64,000 nt of DNA from Isoperla grammatica (GCA_945910005.1 CAMDTW010000344.1:5001-69000), one strand, 5' to 3'; shown: positions 9,824-24,563, numbered from the stretch's first letter. A program made the numbers and translations. The notes: a model not told the origin generated them from the letters alone.

Positions 9824-12800
9824 CTTGAAGAATGCAGCCTATAATTCTTATTTTTCAACGGAGGGTGTAACTTCTATAGAAGTTATCGAAATGTGACGAA
9901 ATGGACAAATTGTGCTTATAAGAGCCTGAAACGCTCTAAAACAACGATTTGTCAATTTTGGTTGAAACCCTTAGGAATCCCGGCCGTATGCAAGATTCCT
10001 CTTAAAACTGGAAGTTTGTGGTAGATAGACTGAAATCAGCCAATTTCTATTTTTTATGCATATTTTAACCAAAAACGACGAAAAAACTCAATTTATGCAT
10101 TTTCATTATACTCTTGAAGAATGCAACCTATAATTCTTATTTTTCGACGGAGGGTGTAACTTCTATAGAAGTTATCGAAATGTGACGAAATGGACAAATT
10201 GTGCTTATTGGAGCCTGTAACGCTCTAAAACAACGATTTGTGCAATTTGGTTGAAACCCTTAGGAATCCCAGCCGTATGCAAGATTCCTCTTAAAACTGG
10301 AAGTTTGTGGTAGATAGACTAAAATCAGCCAATTTCTATATTTTATGCATATTTTAACCAAAAACGACGAAAAAACTCAATTTATGCATTTTCATTATAC
10401 TCTTGAAGAATGCAGCCTATAATTCTTATTTTTCAACGGAGGGTGTAACTTCTATAGAAGTTATCGAAATGTGACGAAATGGACAAATTGTGCTTATTGG
10501 AGCATGAAACGCTCTAAAACAACGATTTGTCAACTTTGGTTGAAACCCTTAGGAATCCCGGCCGTATGCAAGATTCCTCTTAAAACTGGAAGTTTGTGGT
10601 AGATAGACTAAAATCAGCCAATTTCTATTTTTTATGCATATTTTAAACCAAAAACGACGAAAAAACTCAATTTATGCATTTTCATTATACTCTTGAAGAA
10701 TGCAACCTATAATTCTTATTTTTTGACGGAGGGTGTAACTTCTATAGAAGTTATCGAAATGTGACGAAATGGACAAATTGTGCTTATTGGAGCCTGAAAC
10801 GCTCTAAAACAACGATTTGTGCAATTTGGTTGAAACCCTTAGGAATCCCAGCCGTATGCAAGATTCCTCTTAAAACTGGAAGTTTGTGGTAGATAGACTA
10901 AAATCAGCCAATTTCTATATTTTATGCATATTTTAACCAAAAACGACGAAAAAACTCAATTTATGCATTTATATTATACTCTTGAAGAATGCAGCCTATA
11001 ATTCTTATTTTGCAACGGAGGGTGTAACTTCTATAGAAGTTATCGAAATGTGACGAAATGGACAAATTGTGCTTATTGGAGCCTGAAACGCTCTAAAACA
11101 ACGATTTGTCGACTTTGGTTGAAACCCTTAGGAATCCCGGCCGTATGCAAGATTCCTCTTAAAACTGGAAGTTTGTGGTAGATAGACTGAAATCAGCCAA
11201 TTTCAATTTTTTATGCATATTTTAACCAAAAACGACGAAAAAACTCAATTTATGCATTTTTATTATACTCTTGAAGAATGCAACCTATAATTCTTATTTT
11301 TCGACGGAAGGGGTAACTTCTATAGAAGTTATCGTTTTGTGACAAAATGGACAAATTGTGCTTATTAGAGCCTGAAACGCTCTTAAACAACGATTTGTGC
11401 AATTTGGTTGAAACCCTTAGGAATCCCAGCCGTATGCAAGATTCCTCTTAAAACTGGAAGTTTGTGGTAGATAGACTAAAATCAGCCAATTTCTATATTT
11501 TATGCATATTTTAACCAAAAACGACGATAAAACTCAATTTATGCATTTTCATTATACTCTTGAAGAATGCAACCTATAATTCTTATTTTTCGACGGAGGG
11601 TGTAACTTCTACAGAAATTATCGAAATGTGACGAAATGGACAAATTGTGCTTATTGGAGCCTGAAACGCTCTAAAACAACGATTTGTGCAATTTGGTTGA
11701 AACCCTTAGGAATCCCGGCCGTATGCAAGATTCCTCTTAAAACTGGAAATTTGTGGTAGATAGACTGAAATCAGCCAATTTCTATTTTTTATGCATATTT
11801 TAACCAAAAACGACGAAAAAACTCAATTTATGCATTTTCATTATACTCTTGAAGAATGCAACCTATAATTCTTATTTTTCGACGGAGGGTGTAACTTCTA
11901 TAGAAGTTATCGAAATGTGACGAAATGGACAAATTGTGCTTATTGGAGCCTGAAACGCTCTAAAACTATGATTTGTGCAATTTGGTTGAAACCCTTAGGA
12001 ATCCCAGCCGTATGCAAGATTCCTCTTAAAACTGGAAGTTTGTGGTAGATAGACTAAAATCAGCCAATTTCTATATTTTATGCATATTTTACCCCAAAAA
12101 CGACGAAAAAACTCAATTTATGCATTTTCATTATACTCTTGAAGAATGCAGCCTATAATTCTTATTTTTCAACGGAGGGTGTAACTTCTATAGAAGTAAT
12201 CGAAAGGTGACGAAATGGACAAATTGTGCTTATTGGAGCCTGAAACGCTCTTAAACAACGATTTGTCAACTTTGGTTGAAACCCTTAGGAATCCCAGCCG
12301 TATGCAAGATTCCTCTTAAAACTGGAAGTTTGTGGTCGATAGACTAAAATCAGCTAATTTCTATATTTTATGCATATTTTAACCAAAAACGACGAAAAAA
12401 CTAAATTTATGCATTTTCATTATACTCTTGAAGAATGCAACCTATAATTCTTATTTTTCGACGGAGGGTGTAACTTCTATTGAAGTTATCGAAATGTGAC
12501 GAAATGGACAAATTGTGCTTATTGGAGCCTGAAACGCTCTAAAACAACGATTTGTGCAATTTGGTTGAAACCCTTAGGAATCCCAGCCGTATGCAAGATT
12601 CCTTTTAAAACTGGAAGTTTGTGGTAGATAGACTGAAATCAGCCAATTTCTATATTTTATGCATATTTTAACCAAAAACAACGAAACAACTCAATTTATG
12701 CATTTTCATTATACTCTTGAAGAATGCAGCCTATAATTCTTATTTTTCAACGGAGGGTGTAACTTCTATAGAAGTTATCGAAATGTGACGAAATGGACAA

Positions 12801-15800
12801 ATTGTGCTTATTAGAGCCTGAAACGCTCTAAAACAACGATTTGTCAACTTTGGTTGAAACCCTTAGGAATCCCGGCCGTATGCAAGATTCCTCTTAAAAC
12901 TGGAAGTTTGTGGTAGATAGACTGAAATCAGCCAATTTCTATTTTTTATGCATATTTTAACCAAAAACGACGAAAAAACTCAATTTATGCATTTTCATTA
13001 TACTCTTGAAGAATGCAACCTATAATTCTTATTTTTCGACGGAGGGTGTAACTTCTATAGAAGTTATCGAAATGTGACGAAATGGACAAATTGTGCTTAT
13101 TGGAGCCTGTAACGCTCTAAAACAACGATTTGTGCAATTTGGTTGAAACCCTTAGGAATCCCAGCCGTATGCAAGATTCCTCTTAAAACTGGAAGTTTGT
13201 GGTAGATAGACTAAAATCAGCCAATTTCTATATTTTATGCATAATTTAACCAAAAACGACGAAAAAATTCAATTTATGCATTTTCATTATACTCTTGAAG
13301 AATGCAGCCTATAATTCTTATTTTTCAACTGAGGGTGTAACTTCTGTAGAAGTTATCGAAATGTGACGAAATGGACAAATTGTGCTTATTGGAGCCTGAA
13401 ACGCTCTAAAACAACGATTTGTCAACTTTGGTTGAAACCCTTAGGAATCCCGGCCGTATGCAAGATTCCTCTTAAAACTGGAAGTTTGTGGTAGATAGAC
13501 TGAAATCAGCCAATTTCTATTTTTTATGCATATTTTAACCAAAAACGACGAAAAAACTCAATTTATGCATTCTCATTATACTCTTGAAAAATGCAACCTA
13601 TAATTCTTATTTTTCGACGGAGGGTGTAACTTCTATAGAAGTTATCGAAATGTGACGAAATGGACGATTTGTGCTTATTGGAGCCTGAAACGCTCTAAAA
13701 CAACGATTTGTGCAATTTGGTTGAAACCCTTAGGAATCCCAGCCGTATGCAAGATTCCTCTTAAAACTGGAAGTTTGTGGTAGATAGACTAAAATCAGCC
13801 AATTTCTGTATTTTATGCATATTTTAACCAAAAACGACGAAAAAACTCAATTTATGCATTTTCATTATACTCTTGAAGAATGCAGCCTATAATTCTTATT
13901 TTTCAACGGAGGGTGTAACTTCTATAGAAGTTATCGAAATGTGACGAAATGGACAAATTGTGCTTATTGGAGCCTGAAACGCTCTAAAACAACGATTTGT
14001 CAACTTTGGTTGAAACCCTTAGGAATCCCGGCCGTATGCAAGATTCCTCTTAAAACTGGAAGTTTGTGGTAGATAGACTAAAATCAGCCAATTTCTATAT
14101 TTTATGCATATTTTAACCAAAGACGACCAAAAAACTCAATTTATGCATTTTCATAATACTCTTTCAGAATGCACACTAACATTATTATTTTTCAACGGTT
14201 GGTGTAACTTCTAAAGTAGTTATCGAAATGTGACGAAATGGACAATTTGTGCTTATTGGAGCCTGAAACGCTCTAAAACAACGATTTGTCAATTTTGGTT
14301 GAAACCCTTAGGAATCCCAGCCGTATGCAAGATTCCTCTTAAAACTGGAAGTTTGTGGTAGATAGACTGAAATCAGCCAATTTCTATATTTTATGCATAT
14401 TTTAACCAAAAACAACGAAACAACTCAATTTATGCATTTTCATTATACTCTTGAAGAATGCAGCCTATAATTCTTATTTTTCAACGGAGGGTGTAACTTC
14501 TATAGAAGTTATCGAAATGTGACGAAATGGACAAATTGTGCTTATAAGAGCCTGAAACGCTCTAAAAAACGATTTGTCAATTTTGGTTGAAACCCTTAGG
14601 AATCCCGGCCGTATGCAAGATTCCTCTTAAAACTGGAAGTTTGTGGTAGATAGACTGAAATCAGCCAATTTCTATTTTTTATGCATATTTTAACCAAAAA
14701 CGACGAAAAAACTCAATTTATGCATTTTCATTATACTCTTGAAGAATGCAACCTATAATTCTTATTTTTCGACGGAGGGTGTAACTTCTATAGAAGTTAT
14801 CGAAATGTGACGAAATGGACAAATTGTGCTTATTGGAGCCTGTAACGCTCTAAAACAACGATTTGTGCAATTTGGTTGAAACCCTTAGGAATCCCAGCCG
14901 TATGCAAGATTCCTCTTAAAACTGGAAGTTTGTGGTAGATAGACTAAAATCAGCCAATTTCTATATTTTATGCATATTTTAACCAAAAACGACGAAAAAA
15001 CTCAATTTATGCATTTTCATTATACTCTTGAAGAATGCAGCCTATAATTCTTATTTTTCAACGGAGGGTGTAACTTCTATAGAAGTTATCGAAATGTGAC
15101 GAAATGGACAAATTGTGCTTATTGGAGCCTGAAACGCTCTAAAACAACGATTTGTGCAATTTGGTTGAAACCCTTTGGAATCCCGGCCGTATGCAAGATT
15201 CCTCTTAAAACTGGAAGTTTGTGGTAGATAGACTAAAATCAGCCAATTTCTATATTTTATGCATATTTTAACCAAAGACGACCAAAAAACTCAATTTATG
15301 CATTTTCATAATACTCTTTCAGAATGCACACTAACATTATTATTTTTCAACGGTTGGTGTAACTTCTAAAGTAGTTATCGAAATGTGACGAAATGGACAA
15401 ATTGTGCTTATTGGAGCCTGAAACGCTCTAAAACAACGATTTGTCAATTTTGGTTGAAACCCTTAGGAATCCCAGCCGTATGCAAGATTCCTCTTAAAAC
15501 TGGAAGTTTGTGGTAGATAGACTGAAATCAGCCAATTTCTATATTTTATGCATATTTTAACCAAAAACAACGAAACAACTCAATTTATGCATTTTCATTA
15601 TACTCTTGAAGAATGCAGCCTATAATTCTTATTTTTCAACGGAGGGTGTAACTTCTATAGAAGTTATCGAAATGTGACGAAATGGACAAATTGTGCTTAT
15701 TAGAGCCTGAAACGCTCTAAAACAACGATTTGTCAATTTTGGTTGAAACCCTTAGGAATCCCGGCCGTATGCAAGATTCCTCTTAAAACTGGAAGTTTGT

Positions 15801-16182
15801 GGTAGATAGACTGAAATCAGCCAATTTCTATTTTTTATGCATATTTTAACCAAAAACGACGAAAAAACTCAATTTATGCATTTTCATTATACTCTTGAAG
15901 AATGCAACCTATAATTCTTATTTTTCGACGGAGGGTGTAACTTCTATAGAAGTTATCGAAATGTGACGAAATGGACAAATTGTGCTTATTGGAGCCTGTA
16001 ACGCTCTAAAACAACGATTTGTGCAATTTGGTTGAAACCCTTAGGAATCCCAGCCGTATGCAAGATTCCTCTTAAAACTGGAAGTTTGTGGTAGATAGAC
16101 TAAAATCAGCCAATTTCTATATTTTATGCATATTTTAACCAAAAACGACGAAAAAACTCAATTTATGCATTTTCATTATACT
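9824..16182 (+). repeat. 22-monomer higher-order unit, copy 1 (6.36 kb)
   Basis: This unit is followed directly by a near-identical copy. Diagnostic variants shared at a constant offset of 6358-6359 bp include GAGCATGAAACGC (10500), TTTTTTGACGG (10719), CATTTATATT (10967), ATCGTTTTGTGAC (11331), AAAACTATGATT (11963), TTTTACCCC (12087), CTGAGGGTGTAACTTCTGTAG (13329), TCTCATTATA (13571) and CTAAAAAACG (14562). The only differences I noticed are two extra bases here (near 9791 and 10646), both in homopolymers. I did not make a full alignment. Confidence 0.88.
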
Positions 16183-19100
16183 CTTGAAGAATGCAGCCTA
16201 TAATTCTTATTTTTCAACGGAGGGTGTAACTTCTATAGAAGTTATCGAAATGTGACGAAATGGACAAATTGTGCTTATAAGAGCCTGAAACGCTCTAAAA
16301 CAACGATTTGTCAATTTTGGTTGAAACCCTTAGGAATCCCGGCCGTATGCAAGATTCCTCTTAAAACTGGAAGTTTGTGGTAGATAGACTGAAATCAGCC
16401 AATTTCTATTTTTTATGCATATTTTAACCAAAAACGACGAAAAAACTCAATTTATGCATTTTCATTATACTCTTGAAGAATGCAACCTATAATTCTTATT
16501 TTTCGACGGAGGGTGTAACTTCTATAGAAGTTATCGAAATGTGACGAAATGGACAAATTGTGCTTATTGGAGCCTGTAACGCTCTAAAACAACGATTTGT
16601 GCAATTTGGTTGAAACCCTTAGGAATCCCAGCCGTATGCAAGATTCCTCTTAAAACTGGAAGTTTGTGGTAGATAGACTAAAATCAGCCAATTTCTATAT
16701 TTTATGCATATTTTAACCAAAAACGACGAAAAAACTCAATTTATGCATTTTCATTATACTCTTGAAGAATGCAGCCTATAATTCTTATTTTTCAACGGAG
16801 GGTGTAACTTCTATAGAAGTTATCGAAATGTGACGAAATGGACAAATTGTGCTTATTGGAGCATGAAACGCTCTAAAACAACGATTTGTCAACTTTGGTT
16901 GAAACCCTTAGGAATCCCGGCCGTATGCAAGATTCCTCTTAAAACTGGAAGTTTGTGGTAGATAGACTAAAATCAGCCAATTTCTATTTTTTATGCATAT
17001 TTTAACCAAAAACGACGAAAAAACTCAATTTATGCATTTTCATTATACTCTTGAAGAATGCAACCTATAATTCTTATTTTTTGACGGAGGGTGTAACTTC
17101 TATAGAAGTTATCGAAATGTGACGAAATGGACAAATTGTGCTTATTGGAGCCTGAAACGCTCTAAAACAACGATTTGTGCAATTTGGTTGAAACCCTTAG
17201 GAATCCCAGCCGTATGCAAGATTCCTCTTAAAACTGGAAGTTTGTGGTAGATAGACTAAAATCAGCCAATTTCTATATTTTATGCATATTTTAACCAAAA
17301 ACGACGAAAAAACTCAATTTATGCATTTATATTATACTCTTGAAGAATGCAGCCTATAATTCTTATTTTGCAACGGAGGGTGTAACTTCTATAGAAGTTA
17401 TCGAAATGTGACGAAATGGACAAATTGTGCTTATTGGAGCCTGAAACGCTCTAAAACAACGATTTGTCGACTTTGGTTGAAACCCTTAGGAATCCCGGCC
17501 GTATGCAAGATTCCTCTTAAAACTGGAAGTTTGTGGTAGATAGACTGAAATCAGCCAATTTCAATTTTTTATGCATATTTTAACCAAAAACGACGAAAAA
17601 ACTCAATTTATGCATTTTTATTATACTCTTGAAGAATGCAACCTATAATTCTTATTTTTCGACGGAAGGGGTAACTTCTATAGAAGTTATCGTTTTGTGA
17701 CAAAATGGACAAATTGTGCTTATTAGAGCCTGAAACGCTCTTAAACAACGATTTGTGCAATTTGGTTGAAACCCTTAGGAATCCCAGCCGTATGCAAGAT
17801 TCCTCTTAAAACTGGAAGTTTGTGGTAGATAGACTAAAATCAGCCAATTTCTATATTTTATGCATATTTTAACCAAAAACGACGATAAAACTCAATTTAT
17901 GCATTTTCATTATACTCTTGAAGAATGCAACCTATAATTCTTATTTTTCGACGGAGGGTGTAACTTCTACAGAAATTATCGAAATGTGACGAAATGGACA
18001 AATTGTGCTTATTGGAGCCTGAAACGCTCTAAAACAACGATTTGTGCAATTTGGTTGAAACCCTTAGGAATCCCGGCCGTATGCAAGATTCCTCTTAAAA
18101 CTGGAAATTTGTGGTAGATAGACTGAAATCAGCCAATTTCTATTTTTTATGCATATTTTAACCAAAAACGACGAAAAAACTCAATTTATGCATTTTCATT
18201 ATACTCTTGAAGAATGCAACCTATAATTCTTATTTTTCGACGGAGGGTGTAACTTCTATAGAAGTTATCGAAATGTGACGAAATGGACAAATTGTGCTTA
18301 TTGGAGCCTGAAACGCTCTAAAACTATGATTTGTGCAATTTGGTTGAAACCCTTAGGAATCCCAGCCGTATGCAAGATTCCTCTTAAAACTGGAAGTTTG
18401 TGGTAGATAGACTAAAATCAGCCAATTTCTATATTTTATGCATATTTTACCCCAAAAACGACGAAAAAACTCAATTTATGCATTTTCATTATACTCTTGA
18501 AGAATGCAGCCTATAATTCTTATTTTTCAACGGAGGGTGTAACTTCTATAGAAGTAATCGAAAGGTGACGAAATGGACAAATTGTGCTTATTGGAGCCTG
18601 AAACGCTCTTAAACAACGATTTGTCAACTTTGGTTGAAACCCTTAGGAATCCCAGCCGTATGCAAGATTCCTCTTAAAACTGGAAGTTTGTGGTCGATAG
18701 ACTAAAATCAGCTAATTTCTATATTTTATGCATATTTTAACCAAAAACGACGAAAAAACTAAATTTATGCATTTTCATTATACTCTTGAAGAATGCAACC
18801 TATAATTCTTATTTTTCGACGGAGGGTGTAACTTCTATTGAAGTTATCGAAATGTGACGAAATGGACAAATTGTGCTTATTGGAGCCTGAAACGCTCTAA
18901 AACAACGATTTGTGCAATTTGGTTGAAACCCTTAGGAATCCCAGCCGTATGCAAGATTCCTTTTAAAACTGGAAGTTTGTGGTAGATAGACTGAAATCAG
19001 CCAATTTCTATATTTTATGCATATTTTAACCAAAAACAACGAAACAACTCAATTTATGCATTTTCATTATACTCTTGAAGAATGCAGCCTATAATTCTTA

Positions 19101-22100
19101 TTTTTCAACGGAGGGTGTAACTTCTATAGAAGTTATCGAAATGTGACGAAATGGACAAATTGTGCTTATTAGAGCCTGAAACGCTCTAAAACAACGATTT
19201 GTCAACTTTGGTTGAAACCCTTAGGAATCCCGGCCGTATGCAAGATTCCTCTTAAAACTGGAAGTTTGTGGTAGATAGACTGAAATCAGCCAATTTCTAT
19301 TTTTTATGCATATTTTAACCAAAAACGACGAAAAAACTCAATTTATGCATTTTCATTATACTCTTGAAGAATGCAACCTATAATTCTTATTTTTCGACGG
19401 AGGGTGTAACTTCTATAGAAGTTATCGAAATGTGACGAAATGGACAAATTGTGCTTATTGGAGCCTGTAACGCTCTAAAACAACGATTTGTGCAATTTGG
19501 TTGAAACCCTTAGGAATCCCAGCCGTATGCAAGATTCCTCTTAAAACTGGAAGTTTGTGGTAGATAGACTAAAATCAGCCAATTTCTATATTTTATGCAT
19601 AATTTAACCAAAAACGACGAAAAAATTCAATTTATGCATTTTCATTATACTCTTGAAGAATGCAGCCTATAATTCTTATTTTTCAACTGAGGGTGTAACT
19701 TCTGTAGAAGTTATCGAAATGTGACGAAATGGACAAATTGTGCTTATTGGAGCCTGAAACGCTCTAAAACAACGATTTGTCAACTTTGGTTGAAACCCTT
19801 AGGAATCCCGGCCGTATGCAAGATTCCTCTTAAAACTGGAAGTTTGTGGTAGATAGACTGAAATCAGCCAATTTCTATTTTTTATGCATATTTTAACCAA
19901 AAACGACGAAAAAACTCAATTTATGCATTCTCATTATACTCTTGAAAAATGCAACCTATAATTCTTATTTTTCGACGGAGGGTGTAACTTCTATAGAAGT
20001 TATCGAAATGTGACGAAATGGACGATTTGTGCTTATTGGAGCCTGAAACGCTCTAAAACAACGATTTGTGCAATTTGGTTGAAACCCTTAGGAATCCCAG
20101 CCGTATGCAAGATTCCTCTTAAAACTGGAAGTTTGTGGTAGATAGACTAAAATCAGCCAATTTCTGTATTTTATGCATATTTTAACCAAAAACGACGAAA
20201 AAACTCAATTTATGCATTTTCATTATACTCTTGAAGAATGCAGCCTATAATTCTTATTTTTCAACGGAGGGTGTAACTTCTATAGAAGTTATCGAAATGT
20301 GACGAAATGGACAAATTGTGCTTATTGGAGCCTGAAACGCTCTAAAACAACGATTTGTCAACTTTGGTTGAAACCCTTAGGAATCCCGGCCGTATGCAAG
20401 ATTCCTCTTAAAACTGGAAGTTTGTGGTAGATAGACTAAAATCAGCCAATTTCTATATTTTATGCATATTTTAACCAAAGACGACCAAAAAACTCAATTT
20501 ATGCATTTTCATAATACTCTTTCAGAATGCACACTAACATTATTATTTTTCAACGGTTGGTGTAACTTCTAAAGTAGTTATCGAAATGTGACGAAATGGA
20601 CAATTTGTGCTTATTGGAGCCTGAAACGCTCTAAAACAACGATTTGTCAATTTTGGTTGAAACCCTTAGGAATCCCAGCCGTATGCAAGATTCCTCTTAA
20701 AACTGGAAGTTTGTGGTAGATAGACTGAAATCAGCCAATTTCTATATTTTATGCATATTTTAACCAAAAACAACGAAACAACTCAATTTATGCATTTTCA
20801 TTATACTCTTGAAGAATGCAGCCTATAATTCTTATTTTTCAACGGAGGGTGTAACTTCTATAGAAGTTATCGAAATGTGACGAAATGGACAAATTGTGCT
20901 TATAAGAGCCTGAAACGCTCTAAAAAACGATTTGTCAATTTTGGTTGAAACCCTTAGGAATCCCGGCCGTATGCAAGATTCCTCTTAAAACTGGAAGTTT
21001 GTGGTAGATAGACTGAAATCAGCCAATTTCTATTTTTTATGCATATTTTAACCAAAAACGACGAAAAAACTCAATTTATGCATTTTCATTATACTCTTGA
21101 AGAATGCAACCTATAATTCTTATTTTTCGACGGAGGGTGTAACTTCTATAGAAGTTATCGAAATGTGACGAAATGGACAAATTGTGCTTATTGGAGCCTG
21201 TAACGCTCTAAAACAACGATTTGTGCAATTTGGTTGAAACCCTTAGGAATCCCAGCCGTATGCAAGATTCCTCTTAAAACTGGAAGTTTGTGGTAGATAG
21301 ACTAAAATCAGCCAATTTCTATATTTTATGCATATTTTAACCAAAAACGACGAAAAAACTCAATTTATGCATTTTCATTATACTCTTGAAGAATGCAGCC
21401 TATAATTCTTATTTTTCAACGGAGGGTGTAACTTCTATAGAAGTTATCGAAATGTGACGAAATGGACAAATTGTGCTTATTGGAGCCTGAAACGCTCTAA
21501 AACAACGATTTGTGCAATTTGGTTGAAACCCTTTGGAATCCCGGCCGTATGCAAGATTCCTCTTAAAACTGGAAGTTTGTGGTAGATAGACTAAAATCAG
21601 CCAATTTCTATATTTTATGCATATTTTAACCAAAGACGACCAAAAAACTCAATTTATGCATTTTCATAATACTCTTTCAGAATGCACACTAACATTATTA
21701 TTTTTCAACGGTTGGTGTAACTTCTAAAGTAGTTATCGAAATGTGACGAAATGGACAAATTGTGCTTATTGGAGCCTGAAACGCTCTAAAACAACGATTT
21801 GTCAATTTTGGTTGAAACCCTTAGGAATCCCAGCCGTATGCAAGATTCCTCTTAAAACTGGAAGTTTGTGGTAGATAGACTGAAATCAGCCAATTTCTAT
21901 ATTTTATGCATATTTTAACCAAAAACAACGAAACAACTCAATTTATGCATTTTCATTATACTCTTGAAGAATGCAGCCTATAATTCTTATTTTTCAACGG
22001 AGGGTGTAACTTCTATAGAAGTTATCGAAATGTGACGAAATGGACAAATTGTGCTTATTAGAGCCTGAAACGCTCTAAAACAACGATTTGTCAATTTTGG

Positions 22101-22540
22101 TTGAAACCCTTAGGAATCCCGGCCGTATGCAAGATTCCTCTTAAAACTGGAAGTTTGTGGTAGATAGACTGAAATCAGCCAATTTCTATTTTTTATGCAT
22201 ATTTTAACCAAAAACGACGAAAAAACTCAATTTATGCATTTTCATTATACTCTTGAAGAATGCAACCTATAATTCTTATTTTTCGACGGAGGGTGTAACT
22301 TCTATAGAAGTTATCGAAATGTGACGAAATGGACAAATTGTGCTTATTGGAGCCTGTAACGCTCTAAAACAACGATTTGTGCAATTTGGTTGAAACCCTT
22401 AGGAATCCCAGCCGTATGCAAGATTCCTCTTAAAACTGGAAGTTTGTGGTAGATAGACTAAAATCAGCCAATTTCTATATTTTATGCATATTTTAACCAA
22501 AAACGACGAAAAAACTCAATTTATGCATTTTCATTATACT
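16183..22540 (+). repeat. 22-monomer higher-order unit, copy 2 (6358 bp = 22 x 289)
   Basis: A direct tandem copy of 9824-16182. The shared block variants appear at 16860, 17077, 17325, 17689, 18321, 18445, 19687, 19929 and 20920. The length is exactly 22 times 289. Homology to copy 1 stops near 22630, where this copy continues CTTATTGGAG while the equivalent position (start of copy 2) reads CTTATAAGAG. The last few monomers of the unit reappear from 24564. Near-identity implies a very recent duplication, or an assembly duplicate. Confidence 0.88.
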
Positions 22541-24563
22541 CTTGAAGAATGCAGCCTATAATTCTTATTTTTCAACGGAGGGTGTAACTTCTATAGAAGT
22601 TATCGAAATGTGACGAAATGGACAAATTGTGCTTATTGGAGCCTGAAACGCTCTAAAACAACGATTTGTGCAATTTGGTTGAAACCCTTTGGAATCCCGG
22701 CCGTATGCAAGATTCCTCTTAAAACTGGAAGTTTGTGGTAGATAGACTCAAATCAGCCAATTTCTATATTTTATGCATATTTTAACCAAAAACGACCAAA
22801 AAACTCAATTTATGCATTTTCATAATACTCTTTCAGAATGCACACTAACATTATTATTTTTCAACGGTTGGTGTAACTTCTAAAGATGTTATCGAAATGT
22901 GACGAAATGGACAAATTGTGCTTATTGGAGCCTGAAACGCTCTAAAACAACGATTTGTCAACTTTGGTTGAAACCCTTAGGAATCCCAGCCGTATGCAAG
23001 ATTCCTCTTAAAACTGGAAGTTTGTGGTAGATAGACTGAAATCAGCCAATTTCTATTTTTTATGCATATTTTAACCAAAAACGACGAAAAAACTCAATTT
23101 ATGCATTTTCATTATACTCTTGAAGAATGCAACCTATAATTCTTATTTTTCGACGGAGGGTGTAACTTCTATAGAAGTTATCGAAATGTGACGAAATGGA
23201 CAAATTGTGCTTATTGGAGCCTTAAACGCTCTAAAACAACGATTTGTCAACTTTGGTTGAAACACTTGGGAATCCCAGCTGTATGCAAGATTCCTCTTAA
23301 AACTCGAAGTTTGTGGTAGATAGACTGAAATCAGCCAATTTCTATTTTTTATGCATATTTTAACCAAAAACGACGAAAAAACTCAATTTATGCATTTTCA
23401 TTATACTCTTGAAGAATGCAACCTATAATTCTTATTTTTCGACGGAGGGTGTAACTTCTATAGAAGTTATCGAAATGTGACGAAATGGACAAATTGTGCT
23501 TATTGGAGCCTGAAACGCTCTAAAACAACGATTTGTGCAATTTGGTTGAAACCCTTTGGAATCCCGGCCGTATGCAAGATTCCTCTTAAAACTGGAAGTT
23601 TGTGGTAGATAGACTCAAATCAGCCAATTTCTATATTTTATGCATATTTTAACCAAAAACGACCAAAAAACTCAATTTATGCATTTTCATAATACTCTTT
23701 CAGAATGCACACTAACATTATTATTTTTCAACGGTTGGTGTAACTTCTAAAGATGTTATCGAAATGTGACGAAATGGACAAATTGTGCTTATTGGAGCTT
23801 GAAACGCTCTAAAACAACGATTTGTGCAATTTGGTTGAAACCCTTAGGAATCCCAGCCGTATGCAAGATTCCTCTTAAAACTGGAAGTTTGTGGTAGATA
23901 GACTAAAATCAGCCAATTTCTATATTTTATGCATATTTTAACCAAAAACGACGAAAAAACTCAATTTATGCATTTTCATTATACTCTTGAAGAATGCAGC
24001 CTATAATTCTTATGTTTCAACCTAGGGTGTAACTTCTATAGAAGTTATCGAAATGTGACGAAATGGACAAATTGTGCTTATTGGAGCCTGAAACGCTCTA
24101 AAACAACGATTTGTCAACTTTGGTTGAAACCCTTAGGAATCCCGGCCGTATGCAAGATTCCTCTTAAAACTGGAAGTTTGTGGTAGATAGACTGAAATCA
24201 GCCAATTTCTATTTTGTATGCATATTTTAACCAAAAACGACGAAAAAACTCAATTTATGCATTTTCATTATACTCTTGAAGAATGCAACCTATAATTCTT
24301 ATTTTTCGACGGAGGGTGTAACTTCTATAGAAGTTATCAAAATGTAACGAAATGGACAAATGGTGCTTATTGGAGCCTGAAATGCTCTAAAACAACGATT
24401 TGTCAACTTTGGTTGAAACCCTTAGGAATCCCGGCCGTATGCAAGATTCCTCTTAAAACTGGAAGTTTGTGGTAGATAGACAGAAATCAGCCAATTTCTA
24501 TTTTTTATGCATATTTTAACCAAAAACGACGAATTAACTCAATTTATGCATTTTTATTATAGT
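21674..24563 (+). repeat. Ten-monomer run, copy 1 (paralogue at 25431-28320)
   Basis: Offset 3757 bp, exactly 13 monomers. Shared variants include CTTATTAGAG (22053, 25810), the C-type starts 22830 and 26587, the chimeric C/D monomer (23697, 27454), TATGTTTCAACCTAGG (24011, 27768), TATTTTGTATGC and GAATTAACTC (24531, 28288). The second copy has private changes such as TTGATTGAAACATTTAGG near 27590. It continues into the pre-block module and block 3, whereas this copy is cut off by a switch at 24564. Confidence 0.85.
23697..23985 (+). repeat. Chimeric C/D monomer, copy 1
   Basis: It opens as a C-type monomer (CTTTCAGAATGCAC, AAAGATG) but ends as a D-type monomer (GGAGCTTGAAACGC, TGTGCAATTTGG). 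At 6352-7219 the C-type and D-type are separate, with one monomer between them. The hybrid is explained by loss of exactly two monomers through exchange in the shared stretch GTTATCGAAATGTGACGAAA. The same hybrid is at 27454-27742, so it arose before that duplication. Confidence 0.85.
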
